NCBI RefSeq assembly: GCF_900117425.1
Contig: NZ_FPEH01000025.1
Span: forward strand, 1-49,746
Direction: 5' to 3'
Length of the DNA stretch: 49,746 bases
Source: Novosphingobium sp. NDB2Meth1
GTDB lineage: Bacteria > Pseudomonadota > Alphaproteobacteria > Sphingomonadales > Sphingomonadaceae
Each line of letters opens with the position of its first letter. Within the stretch, counting starts at the first letter, position 1. Positions 35,921 through 44,027 of this stretch are shown one piece after another. The notes under the pieces are model-generated. The model was not told the DNA's origin and ran no database searches. It worked only from the letters and a program-made list of their open reading frames with translations. A program made the translations under genes and the position numbers.

Positions 35921-36075
35921 CGTCACTTGTCGATCTTGACGGCAAACGCGGCCTGATTGTGGGCATCGCCAACGAGCACAGCATCGCGGCGGGTTGCGCA
36001 GAGGCGTTCACGCGGTCGCGCAGCGCCAATTTTCATCTTGATCAGGCACGATCTGCCAAGCGTCGCAGTTTGTGA
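35917..36075 (+). pseudogene. fabI: FabI enoyl-ACP reductase, N-terminal remnant
   Basis: The frame starts MTSLVDLDGKRGLIVGIANEHSIAAGCAEAF, the unmistakable N-terminus of NADH-dependent enoyl-ACP reductase including the glycine-rich cofactor loop. After about 31 residues the similarity ends and an unrelated 20-residue tail follows before a stop. The remaining 220 or so residues of FabI are not present downstream. The overlap with ackA shows it was the fourth gene of the operon; the break marks a junction with the TelA cluster. Confidence 0.82.
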
Positions 36076-36226
36076 CCATTTTCAACGTGCTGGCCGCACT
36101 GCTATGCCGGGGGACGGGCGGTATCGCCGTTGCGAACTGCTCCGGGGTTGCGGCGCCTTATCCTCGCAAATTGCTGGTGCGATCATCGCTGCTAATATAC
36201 TGTCGCCTGTGGGCGAAGGAGAAGTG

Positions 36227-37402
36227 ATGAAGCCGACGATCATTGGATCCAACCCGGGCAGGAGCTCCGTCGAACTTCAGCAGTCGGCGGCTTCTCCCAT
36301 ACCGCTTGAAACCGGCGCCATCATCCTTCGTCCCGAGCAGCTGCCCGAGGCGGAGAAGCAGCTCGCGCAGCTTGACTTCGCCACCATGCGTTCCGGCGAT
36401 GTGATCCGTATCGGCCTCGAAGCCGAACAAGCGCTGCAAAGCACGCTCGACGGCTTTCTTCAGCGGCTCGACAAGAACAGTGCTGCGGCGGTGTTCGCGC
36501 TGTTTGGGCGGCTGGAGAAAGGGGTCGAGGACGCTGACCTGCCTGCCATCCTTGATAAAATGCAGAACGGCGAGAAGCCGGGCTTCCTCGGCCGCCTGCT
36601 CGGGCGGTTGCGCGGTAAGCGGCCAGACCAGCTGATCGACGAGATGTTGACCGCGATCGGCGACCTGATCGCGGGGCGGACCAAGACGCTTGCAGACGAG
36701 ATGGCCCGGCTGGAGGGTGAGCTCAGCAAGGAGATGCAGAAGCTGTTCGCCGAGCTCCAGAACCTCGATCAGCTGAAGAAAAGCTACGGCAACCACTTCG
36801 GCGAGTTCGCCGTCGCCGCCGGGGTGGCGCGCGCATTGCTCAACAAGGCGCAGGCCTATGTCGCAAATGAGGAGGCGGCGCTCGACCCGGCCGACCCGGT
36901 GGCACAGGCTCGGCTGACGGAGCTGAAGGACAAATTGCGCTTGCTCGAAAGCCGCGCGCTGGCGCTGGAGGGGAGCTACACCCGTCTTCCAGCCGACCAG
37001 CTGGTGATCCAGCAGATCGAGCAGGCCGGGGTCGCCACCCTGCAGGAAACCGCGACCACCGTCGCGTCGCGTTTCGCCTCGATTAAGATGACGCTGCTGT
37101 CGATCCACGGCGCGTTTGCGGTAAGAAGCGTGCAGCAAATCGCCGGCCGACAAGCCAAGCTCGATCGCCAGTTGACCGAGCTGCGCGGCCGCGCGCTGAA
37201 GGACGTGGCGGTGACTGCGGCGATCGCACCCGGCGATAACCGGGTCGCGCAGGCTCAGCAGATCGAGACGATCATTGCCACCACCAAGGAAATCCACGGA
37301 CTGGTCGAAGTTGCGCGCAAGACTACCGACGAGAAGTTCGAGATAGCCCGCCGCAAGTTCGCGGACGCGCGGCGGGAACTCGCCACGCTTGCTCCCAATT
37401 GA
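36227..37402 (+). CDS. telA: TelA/KlaA-type toxic anion resistance protein
   Basis: The 391-residue protein, mostly helical and Gln/Leu/Ala-rich, matches the TelA family (toxic anion resistance, tellurite): FLQRLDKNSAAAVFALFGRLEKGVEDADLPAILD, LLGRLRGKRPDQLIDEM, and the C-terminal QTIE-type region with KEIHGLVEVARKTTDEKFE. Biochemical function in the family is poorly known. AAGGAG precedes ATG 36227, and aatatact (36193-36200) may be a -10 element. It heads an operon with TerD, an unknown protein and a VWA protein. Confidence 0.88.
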   Translation: MKPTIIGSNPGRSSVELQQSAASPIPLETGAIILRPEQLPEAEKQLAQLDFATMRSGDVIRIGLEAEQALQSTLDGFLQRLDKNSAAAVFALFGRLEKGVEDADLPAILDKMQNGEKPGFLGRLLGRLRGKRPDQLIDEMLTAIGDLIAGRTKTLADEMARLEGELSKEMQKLFAELQNLDQLKKSYGNHFGEFAVAAGVARALLNKAQAYVANEEAALDPADPVAQARLTELKDKLRLLESRALALEGSYTRLPADQLVIQQIEQAGVATLQETATTVASRFASIKMTLLSIHGAFAVRSVQQIAGRQAKLDRQLTELRGRALKDVAVTAAIAPGDNRVAQAQQIETIIATTKEIHGLVEVARKTTDEKFEIARRKFADARRELATLAPN

Positions 37403-37422
37403 AACGAAGGACCTGATCAACA

Positions 37423-38076
37423 ATGCTCACCCTGTCGCTCGAGAAGCCCGGCGTCGCGGTGCCTAAGCTGCAACTTTCGCTGAATAAGGGCGCGCGCTTC
37501 ACCGCCAAGGTGGAGTGGCGCTGCGACGCCGACCATGCGGACGACGTCGACGTCCACGCGCTTGAGGCGCGCAACGACGGCAATGGCGCCAAGGTGACCG
37601 AGCTGGTGAGTGTGCTCTCGACCTACAACACCACGCGGATGAACCCGCAGGGCGGCGCGCTGGCGTCTAACACGGACGGCTCGTTTGCCACCCCGAGCGG
37701 GGGCTTGTCGCACAGCGGCGACCTTCGCGTGCAGAACAGCAGCGAATCAATCATCATCGACGGATCGAAGTTGCCTGCGGGGGTCAATGAGATCCCTATT
37801 TTGGTAACGGTCCACGAGGCGGATCATGGCGGAGGGCATGAAGAGGGCGATGCCGATGAGGATGAGCCGGCGTTCGGCGACATCGACTTGTGCACGATCA
37901 CGCTGACCGATGGCAGCGGACGCGAGCTCGGCGCGTACCAGCTGTCGTCCGAGTTCAAGGAGTTCAACGTGGTCCAGCTCGGCAGCCTACTGCTTGGCCC
38001 TGAAGGCTGGGAATATGCCGCGGTGGGACGTGGCTTCAACGGGACATTTAACGACGTGCTCGCTCATTTCTCCTGA
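37423..38076 (+). CDS. terD: TerD-family protein
   Basis: The 217-residue protein matches the TerD (calcium-binding, tellurite/stress) family: LSLEKPGVAVPKLQLSLNKG at the N-terminus, DVDVHALEARNDG, and the C-terminal DGSGRELGAYQLSSEFKEFNVVQLGSLLLGPEGWEYAAVGRGF. It contains an unusual acidic/His insertion (EADHGGGHEEGDADEDEPAFGD, about residues 127-150; first 20 residues of it are His/Asp/Glu/Gly). AAGGA lies 11 bases before the ATG. It follows telA by 20 bases. Confidence 0.88.
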   Translation: MLTLSLEKPGVAVPKLQLSLNKGARFTAKVEWRCDADHADDVDVHALEARNDGNGAKVTELVSVLSTYNTTRMNPQGGALASNTDGSFATPSGGLSHSGDLRVQNSSESIIIDGSKLPAGVNEIPILVTVHEADHGGGHEEGDADEDEPAFGDIDLCTITLTDGSGRELGAYQLSSEFKEFNVVQLGSLLLGPEGWEYAAVGRGFNGTFNDVLAHFS

Positions 38077-38080
38077 GCTG

Positions 38081-39064
38081 GTGCCCGACGACGCGCCTCC
38101 CAACCGCGGGCCGACCCGGCTGCGCCCGACGGTCATCGGTCCGATCGCGCCCGGCCAAAAGACTTCGCGCCGCCCCGCCGACCGCGCGTCGCCGCCCGTG
38201 TCCGAGCATGCGACCCGCCCTGTCGTAGCTCCCACCGCTATTCCCGGCGTCGAACGCAGGCGCATCGCCGTCACCGTCGCCGATATCGCCCGGCTGTCGC
38301 CCGGCGTCGCCCCCGCCGTCGCCGCCACCGCGGTGCGGCTCGTCGAGGGCTTCGTGGTCGAGGGTGCGCGCGACCGCACCATCACCCTGTGGGGCCACGG
38401 CGCGCAACAGGAGTACGCCGATCTTGTCGCACGGACGCTTGACCTGGCGCGGGCTGACGAACTGGGCCGGGTTCGGGCGTATGTGACGCGGATGATCGAC
38501 TTGCTCGGTGCGATTGATCTGCCGGTGATCTGCGGCATCGGCCGGCCGGCCGGGGTGTTCGACCGGCTGTTTGGCGGAACGGGCCGGATCGATACACTCT
38601 GTGCGCTGGAAGACGCACGGGCCGAACTCGACCAGCTGGTGCGGCTGACGGCCGCCGCACTCGATCCCCTTCTGCGGCTGCGCGACCGGCTGAGCGAACA
38701 GGCGCGCCGGATTGAGGCCACCGGCGGCGACATCGAGGCGGCGGCGCTGGCGGCGGGGTTCCTGGCTGACCATCTCTCGATCACGCAGCCAGCGCTGTCG
38801 CAGCGGTTCCTGGAGCGCGCGATGAGCCTGACCCGCTCAGTCGCACAGCTTCGAGGCGACGATCCGCTCCGCGCCGCGCAGGCCGAGCAGCCGCTGCACC
38901 TGATCGCCGCGATCCAAGAAGCGGTGCTGGTGGCAATGCCCGCCTGGCTCTCCACCATAGCTGCATTGACCGCCACTGCGAGTGGGGCGCGCTCGCCCAA
39001 CCCGACCGAGGCCGGCGAACTCCAACACCGCCTCCAAACTATTCTGCAGCAGCTCAAGACATGA
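38081..39064 (+). CDS. Unknown 327-residue protein in the TelA-TerD operon
   Basis: I do not recognise this protein. From GTG 38081, four bases past the terD stop, it has a Pro/Arg-rich presumably disordered N-terminus (residues 1-60), then a long predicted-helical body with GFVVEGARDRTITLWGHGAQQEYADLVARTLDLAR, VCGIGRPAGVFDRLFGGTGRIDTL and LSEQARRIEATGGDIEAAALAAGFLADHL. The last sections recall the alpha-helical TelA style, but with no clear motif. No membrane helix. Its fixed place between terD and the VWA gene suggests an adaptor in the same complex. Confidence 0.65.
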   Translation: MPDDAPPNRGPTRLRPTVIGPIAPGQKTSRRPADRASPPVSEHATRPVVAPTAIPGVERRRIAVTVADIARLSPGVAPAVAATAVRLVEGFVVEGARDRTITLWGHGAQQEYADLVARTLDLARADELGRVRAYVTRMIDLLGAIDLPVICGIGRPAGVFDRLFGGTGRIDTLCALEDARAELDQLVRLTAAALDPLLRLRDRLSEQARRIEATGGDIEAAALAAGFLADHLSITQPALSQRFLERAMSLTRSVAQLRGDDPLRAAQAEQPLHLIAAIQEAVLVAMPAWLSTIAALTATASGARSPNPTEAGELQHRLQTILQQLKT

Positions 39065-39077
39065 AGGGCCCAAGACC

Positions 39078-39824
39078 ATGACGCTCCAGCTCGACCTCCA
39101 GAAATCCGCCCGTACCCTGCGCGTCTCGCTCGAGAAGGCCGGTGTTGCCGCCGACGTCAAGGCCGAGCTGATCTTCGACATGGACGTATCGGGCTCGTTC
39201 GAGCACGAGCATGAGGAGGGCACCACCAGCCGGCTTATCGAGCGGCTGGTGCCCTTCGGCATGGAGCTTGATCCAGACGGGCGGATGGACGTCTTCACCT
39301 TCAGCGACGGGAAGCGTAGCGTGCACCACGTTGGTACAGTCGCGCCTGACGATTGCCGAGGGTATATTGTCCGCAACGTAGTAAAGCGCGTGCCTGGCTG
39401 GAACGGCGGCACAACTTACAGCTACGTGCTCGAACGGAATCTCCAGCACTTTGGTTGGCTGCCAGCTGAGGCGGGGGGCGGGTTCCTTAGTCGCTTCTTC
39501 GGGGTCGGCCAGGAGCCAGAATTTCGTACGAAGAAGCGTTCGATCGTCATCTTCGTAACCGATGGCGAGAACGACCCATCCGACCATGGCCGCACGATTC
39601 AAATCCTGGAGGAATCTGAACGGCGGGGCGATCAGGTTTATTTCCTGTTCGTCGGCGCATGCGAGCACGACGTCGATTTCGGCTTCCTGCGCCACATCGC
39701 CGCCCGCTTCCGTAACACGGGCGTTGTCATCATCCGCGATCTCGACGCCTTCGTCGAATTGTCCGACGAACAGCTCAACACTCAGCTGCTCGGCTCAGAA
39801 CTGCTCGACTGGCTTAAATCCTAG
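39078..39824 (+). CDS. VWA-domain protein (TerF/TerY-like)
   Basis: The 248-residue protein begins with a short TerD-like segment (LQLDLQKSARTLRVSLEKAG) and then a von Willebrand A domain with an intact MIDAS: DVSGS at residues 36-40, GGTTY near 110-114 and TDGEN at 161-165. Such TerF-like proteins accompany TerD/TelA in tellurite and stress clusters and are expected to bind a divalent cation and a partner protein. ATG 39078 lies 13 bases after the previous stop. It ends the operon; a short gap and a convergent GH130 gene follow. Confidence 0.85.
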   Translation: MTLQLDLQKSARTLRVSLEKAGVAADVKAELIFDMDVSGSFEHEHEEGTTSRLIERLVPFGMELDPDGRMDVFTFSDGKRSVHHVGTVAPDDCRGYIVRNVVKRVPGWNGGTTYSYVLERNLQHFGWLPAEAGGGFLSRFFGVGQEPEFRTKKRSIVIFVTDGENDPSDHGRTIQILEESERRGDQVYFLFVGACEHDVDFGFLRHIAARFRNTGVVIIRDLDAFVELSDEQLNTQLLGSELLDWLKS

Positions 39825-39941
39825 GCGGTCATTTTACAATCAAATCACTTGGCAATTGATCGTAGCGTTATGACGTAGGATATTGCTGAGCCTCATCGGT
39901 CACGGCACGCTATTCTCCCGGGCGCGCGAAGATCGAACGGC

Positions 39942-41231
39942 CTACCGCATCACGCTGAGCAGATCATCGACGCTCGCCACCGCGAACGCGGAATATTCGT
40001 CGGCGACGGCGTAGGGCAGCAGCACACGCCGCCGGTGGAGCAGCGCGCCGCAGCTGTAGGTGACGTTCGGCACGTAGCCGCCATGCTCCTCGCCGCTCGG
40101 GAACAAAAGCGGAGAGGGTGTCCGCGCAAGCACCTTCGTAGGATCGTCCCGGTCGAGCAGGCAGGCGCCGATGCAGTAACCGCGGACCAGTCCCACGCCG
40201 TGGGTGAACACCAGCCACCCTTCGTCGATCTCGATCGGCGAGCCGCAATTGCCGATCTGGACGAACTCCCACGGGTAACGAGCCGCCATGATGGGCACGC
40301 CTTCTTCCCATCGCTCAAGCGTGTCAGATTGTAGAAGCCACAAGCTCTCACTATCCTGCCGTCCGAGCATTGTGTATCGCCCGTCGATGCGCCGCGGGAA
40401 CAGCGCCATGCCTTTGTATCCCGCCATGGCGCCGACGAGTGGACGCATTTCATACGTGCGCACATCGATACCGCGCAAGAGCTCGGCGCGCGCCGTGCTG
40501 CCGTCGAAAGCTGTGTAGGTGCCGATTACGCTTTGCGCACCATCATGATCTGTAAAGCGGACCAATCGCAAATCTTCCACGCCCTGCCGCTGGCTGGGCA
40601 GGATGGGAAAGATGACCGTTTCCGAAATATCCTCGCTGTCATCGGACCGCAGTCGGACCCATCCCTGCTCCTGGCGCTCTATTCGGGGTGGCACGCCTTG
40701 GCCGCTCGCCGTATCGATGACGAGGCCGTCGCCACCGTCCCAGCTTCCGGAGCGGAAGGTGACCGACGAGACGTGACCCTCGCCAACCCCGCGCAACGAA
40801 AGAAGGAAGCGTATGCTGCCGTCGCCTGGGTCGCGATGGGGAATCTCGACGATGCTGGGGTTGAACAGCGCCGCGCTTTCGAAGGCGTATTCTTGGCTGA
40901 AATAGGCACCGACGAGCAGCCGATCGTCTTGGTCGACCACGTTGATCCCAAGCCCGCCTTTGACTTCCTCGAAGCGGTGCAGGAACACATTGTCGACGCG
41001 TCGATGACGCCTTTGCATCGCGCGGCGCAGCAACGCCAGCATCCGCCGCCGATAGGTAGGATCGAGCGCCATCAGCCGGGCCGCAACAGCTTGGCTCCTC
41101 GGCGGCCGGCCCGCTGCAAACGCCGCAGGATAGTCGAAACCGAAAGGGCGGATGACCGTCCGGGAGGGATCGGGCATCAGCTTAATGTCGAGCTTGGTAA
41201 AGACATCGGCTGCCTTGAGGGTGTCGGTCAC
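39942..41231 (-). CDS. GH130-like glycoside phosphorylase/hydrolase
   Basis: The 429-residue protein fits the five-bladed beta-propeller enzymes of GH130 (mannoside phosphorylases and relatives): FEEVKGGLGINVVDQDDRLL, FNPSIVEIPHRDPG, DLRLVRFTDHDG, TYEMRPLVGAMAGYKGMALFPRRIDGRY and CGSPIEIDEGWLVFTHGVG. These act on beta-mannosidic bonds using phosphate. The linkage and acceptor cannot be told. GTG at 41231 is the start of the open frame. It is preceded by very short genes on the same strand rather than a glycosyltransferase. Confidence 0.75.
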   Translation of the reverse strand: MTDTLKAADVFTKLDIKLMPDPSRTVIRPFGFDYPAAFAAGRPPRSQAVAARLMALDPTYRRRMLALLRRAMQRRHRRVDNVFLHRFEEVKGGLGINVVDQDDRLLVGAYFSQEYAFESAALFNPSIVEIPHRDPGDGSIRFLLSLRGVGEGHVSSVTFRSGSWDGGDGLVIDTASGQGVPPRIERQEQGWVRLRSDDSEDISETVIFPILPSQRQGVEDLRLVRFTDHDGAQSVIGTYTAFDGSTARAELLRGIDVRTYEMRPLVGAMAGYKGMALFPRRIDGRYTMLGRQDSESLWLLQSDTLERWEEGVPIMAARYPWEFVQIGNCGSPIEIDEGWLVFTHGVGLVRGYCIGACLLDRDDPTKVLARTPSPLLFPSGEEHGGYVPNVTYSCGALLHRRRVLLPYAVADEYSAFAVASVDDLLSVMR

Positions 41232-41235
41232 TGCG

Positions 41236-41331
41236 TCATCCCGCGAGCTTTAGACGCAGCCGGACACGAGCGTACATCATGTCGGCTTCGCCTAGATAGG
41301 GCACTGTGATGCGAAGAGAAGTCAGCGCCAT
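41236..41331 (-). CDS. Very small ORF (31 aa) upstream of the GH130-like gene
   Basis: ATG 41331 overlaps the end of the preceding 68-residue frame and gives MALTSLRITVPYLGEADMMY plus a basic tail ending RLRLKLAG, stopping five bases before the GH130-like start. It could be a real coupled peptide, or the C-terminus of the preceding gene after a one-base frameshift at the ggggaaaa run just before it. Not recognised. Confidence 0.3.
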   Translation of the reverse strand: MALTSLRITVPYLGEADMMYARVRLRLKLAG

Positions 41332-41528
41332 TTTCCCCGGTTGTAACTCCAGGCCGCAAAGCCCGCGCGATAGAGCGCGGCTGCTCGGAAGCTGAGGTAA
41401 AGCGCGAGACGGGGGTGGATCAAACCAAATCGCCGCGTCCGGCTTGAGGTAGCCATCATGGCCCGTGCGGCAAGCAGCCAAACGCCAGCCGGCAACAGCG
41501 CAACAACAACCGATGGTCGCTTTCTCAT
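41322..41528 (-). CDS. Small membrane-associated protein (68 aa)
   Basis: The frame from ATG 41528 (ggaag upstream) encodes MRKRPSVVVALLPAGVWLLA, one hydrophobic helix, then an amphipathic basic region with IHPRLALYLSFRAAALYRAGFAAWSYNRGKW. The amino-acid composition looks coding. No family recognised. It overlaps the 31-residue frame. Confidence 0.4.
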   Translation of the reverse strand: MRKRPSVVVALLPAGVWLLAARAMMATSSRTRRFGLIHPRLALYLSFRAAALYRAGFAAWSYNRGKWR

Positions 41529-41935
41529 TCGAGTGCATCTTCCGAGTTCGTCATCTCGCTTGGCCGTCGACGTGCCGCCCGCTACTGCCGCGTGAAGTGA
41601 CATTGATATCGAAATCAGCGGGAGAACCCCATGCGCGTTGTGGCCGCGCGAGTATATTGGGATGGCGTAGTCGCCCGGAAGCTCGCACCGGGCGCACTGG
41701 GTACCGGCGACCGAAATCGAACGGACGGTGCGTACATTGTCCGCATGGTCTGTCATGCTCGCGCTTCTGACATCGGCTACAGCGCTTTCCAGTGTGAATT
41801 TTCCCGGCATTGTAGGTGTGACGGCCAGGTTCGGCTAAGGCATTTTTCTTCTCGCCATGGGCAGCCTCTGCGCGGCGATCTGTCTGCGTCTGCGCCGACA
41901 ACGCTGGGTGTAGCGTTTGAGAGAGCGGTCGGCGA
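41529..41935. other. Gap without a supported gene
   Basis: These 407 bases contain only weak open frames with unlikely composition. It lies between the broken membrane-protein gene and the small ORFs and may include a promoter for the GH130-like gene. Confidence 0.4.
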
Positions 41936-42264
41936 TCACACCTCTTCATTGTCCCCGCCACCGGCACCTTTAGGCCGCGCCGGCCGGACCGGTGGTGGCA
42001 GGTTGGCCGACAGGCGTAGCTTTGCGATCGTGATTTCCCTTTGGAGCCGGGCGTTGTCTGCCCGGATCGAACGGAAGGTGAAATGGCATAGAAAAGGGTG
42101 AACAGCGACAGTAGCGAACTCGCGATCAAACAGGCGCGCGGATACAGGCCCAGAGAACCCAGGACCATGATCGTGCCAGCGGCTGCCAGTCCCAACACCG
42201 TGACGATGATCGAGCGGCGTCGGAATGCGGCGCGGCGGGCCTGCGATCTCCTCTTTTCCTTCAT
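41936..42264 (-). pseudogene. Small membrane protein gene with apparent frameshift
   Basis: From ATG 42264 the frame encodes a basic start (MKEKRRSQARRAAFRRRSII) and two hydrophobic segments through ACLIASSLLSLFTLFYAI. Around 42078-42085 coding character moves to the -1 frame, which continues RSIRADNARLQREITIAKLRL and ends after a Pro/Gly-rich tail at 41936. A one-base indel or a sequencing error would join them into a protein of about 109 residues (two helices, then a short coiled coil). Function unknown. Confidence 0.5.
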
Positions 42265-42315
42265 GAGGCTTGATCCTCAATCTTCAAGTTATAACACGGC
42301 AGGTGTTTGCGGGCG

Positions 42316-43617
42316 CTACGGCAGGAGCACGGACGCGAGCGCCGCGCCGGCCATGACAATCGTTGCGAGGCAGCCAAGCACCAGAAGTGGACGCGAGGCT
42401 GTGAAATTGCCAAGCACCGATCGGCGATGGGCGATGGTCATCATCGTCGCCATGATCGGGACGGCGACAAAGCCGTTGATGACCGCGCTGTAGATAAGCG
42501 CATGCATCGGATCGATCGGTGACCAGCTGATCGCGAGCCCTACCAGTGTCGCAAGGCCGATGATGGTGTAGAAGCCCACCGCATGCCAGGGCTTTTCTTC
42601 GAGGCCGCATTTCCAGCCGCGGCTCTCACCCACGGCATAGGCGGCCGATCCCGCCAACACCGGAACCGCCAGCATGCCGGTGCCGATGATGCCGAGGGCG
42701 AAGAGCGCCAGGGCGAACTTCCCCGCGACCGGCTCGAGTGCCTTTGCGGCATCGGTCGCGGTCTGGATCGATGTCTGACCGGCGGCATTCAAGGTCGCGG
42801 CCGTGCCGATCATGATCGCAAGGGCCACCACAACCGAAATCGCCATGCCGGCGAAGGTGTCGATGCGGATGCGCTGAAACTCGCGCCGCGCCTGGCCGGG
42901 CGCCTCTTTCAAAGGTTTTGCATCAGGGTCCTGGGAGACTTGCTCGACCTCTTGCGCGGACTGCCAGAAGAACAGATAGGGACTGATCGTGGTCCCGAGG
43001 ACGGCGACGATCATCGTCCAGGCACCGACGCCGGCCACCTTGGGCCAGACGAGGCCTACCAACACGGCGGACCAATCGATCTTGACCAGGAAGAGGACGG
43101 CAACATAGGCAAGCAGGCTCAGGGTCACCCATTTTAGCAAGGCAGCATAGCGCTTGTAAGGGACGAACAGCTGCAAGGTCAGTGAAACCAATGCCAGGCC
43201 AACGGTCAGAATTTTGCCATCGAAGCCGACGATGAGCCCCGCCGCCTGACCCATAGCGGCGAGGTCGGCGCCGATATTGATCGTGTTGGCGATAAACAGC
43301 AGTGCCACGAGGCCCGCGACAAGCCATTTGGGCAAGGCGTTGCTCATATTCTTGGCAAGACCGCAACCGGTGACACGACCGATATGGGCGCTGATGAGCT
43401 GGATCGCGGTCATCAGCGGATAGACGAGGACCATGACCCAGAGGAGCTGGAAGCCGAAGCGCGCGCCGACCTGCGAGTAGGTGGCGATCCCGCTCGGGTC
43501 GTCGTCGGCCGCGCCGGTGACGAGCCCGGGGCCGAGCTGTTCAAACAGCGCCACCGATCGCAAGCGGCGATGGAACTTCTGCAGGGGTTTTGGGCGTGAC
43601 CGCTGGAGGGCGTGCAT
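42316..43617 (-). CDS. Nramp-family-like metal transporter with divergent motifs
   Basis: The 433-residue polytopic protein aligns with Nramp (SLC11) transporters in overall order: TM1 region LGPGLVTGAADDDPSGIATYSQVGARFG, several LISAHIGRVTGCGLAKN-type segments and a TM6 region AVLGTTISPYLFFWQSAQEVEQ. The canonical TM1 DPGN reads DPSG and the TM6 MPH motif reads SPY, so the usual Mn/Fe site is altered; this is a bacterial side branch whose metal may differ (possibly Mg or another ion, inference). It lies alone on the minus strand, divergent from the HAD copy 2 gene. Confidence 0.8.
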   Translation of the reverse strand: MHALQRSRPKPLQKFHRRLRSVALFEQLGPGLVTGAADDDPSGIATYSQVGARFGFQLLWVMVLVYPLMTAIQLISAHIGRVTGCGLAKNMSNALPKWLVAGLVALLFIANTINIGADLAAMGQAAGLIVGFDGKILTVGLALVSLTLQLFVPYKRYAALLKWVTLSLLAYVAVLFLVKIDWSAVLVGLVWPKVAGVGAWTMIVAVLGTTISPYLFFWQSAQEVEQVSQDPDAKPLKEAPGQARREFQRIRIDTFAGMAISVVVALAIMIGTAATLNAAGQTSIQTATDAAKALEPVAGKFALALFALGIIGTGMLAVPVLAGSAAYAVGESRGWKCGLEEKPWHAVGFYTIIGLATLVGLAISWSPIDPMHALIYSAVINGFVAVPIMATMMTIAHRRSVLGNFTASRPLLVLGCLATIVMAGAALASVLLP

Positions 43618-43705
43618 TTGGACCGACTCAATCTTTCCGAGCTAGGTCGAAAATCGCCACCGTCGTGCTCGATCAAGCCAGTGGAAACTCAAGGAATCAC
43701 TAAAA

Positions 43706-43862
43706 CTACTGCGTGGGTTGCTTCATTTCGCCCATTGCGTCCACGGCATTCTTCCCGCCGTGCGCGACCGCATTGGTGTTGCAGTGCTGCATAGGATCAG
43801 CGCCCGCTGCGCCGTGTACGGCTTTGTCGATATGTCGAATGGAATTGCATACGTCGAATAAC
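43706..43862 (-). pseudogene. Decayed coding remnant in the Nramp-HAD gap
   Basis: One minus-strand frame reads QLFDVCNSIRHIDKAVHGAAG followed by ADPMQHCNTNAVAHGGKNAV and stops at 43706, with composition like a real protein C-terminus but no start codon before an in-frame stop at about 43863. The surrounding 43618-44027 gap holds nothing else that I can support apart from the GAGGAAGG ribosome binding site of the next gene. Confidence 0.3.
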
Positions 43863-44027
43863 TGCTAACTGAGCCCAGAGAGCCCCGAATAAACCGCGAA
43901 CGGGCCGCCGCAACGGTGGCACCTTGGACGGTCTGGTGCATTCCACCAACTTTGGGTGCGCGCGAAGCGGCTAACCGACCCGGTCGACGGGAGATGAGCG
44001 CGCGGCTAGACAGAGGAAGGATGTGGC

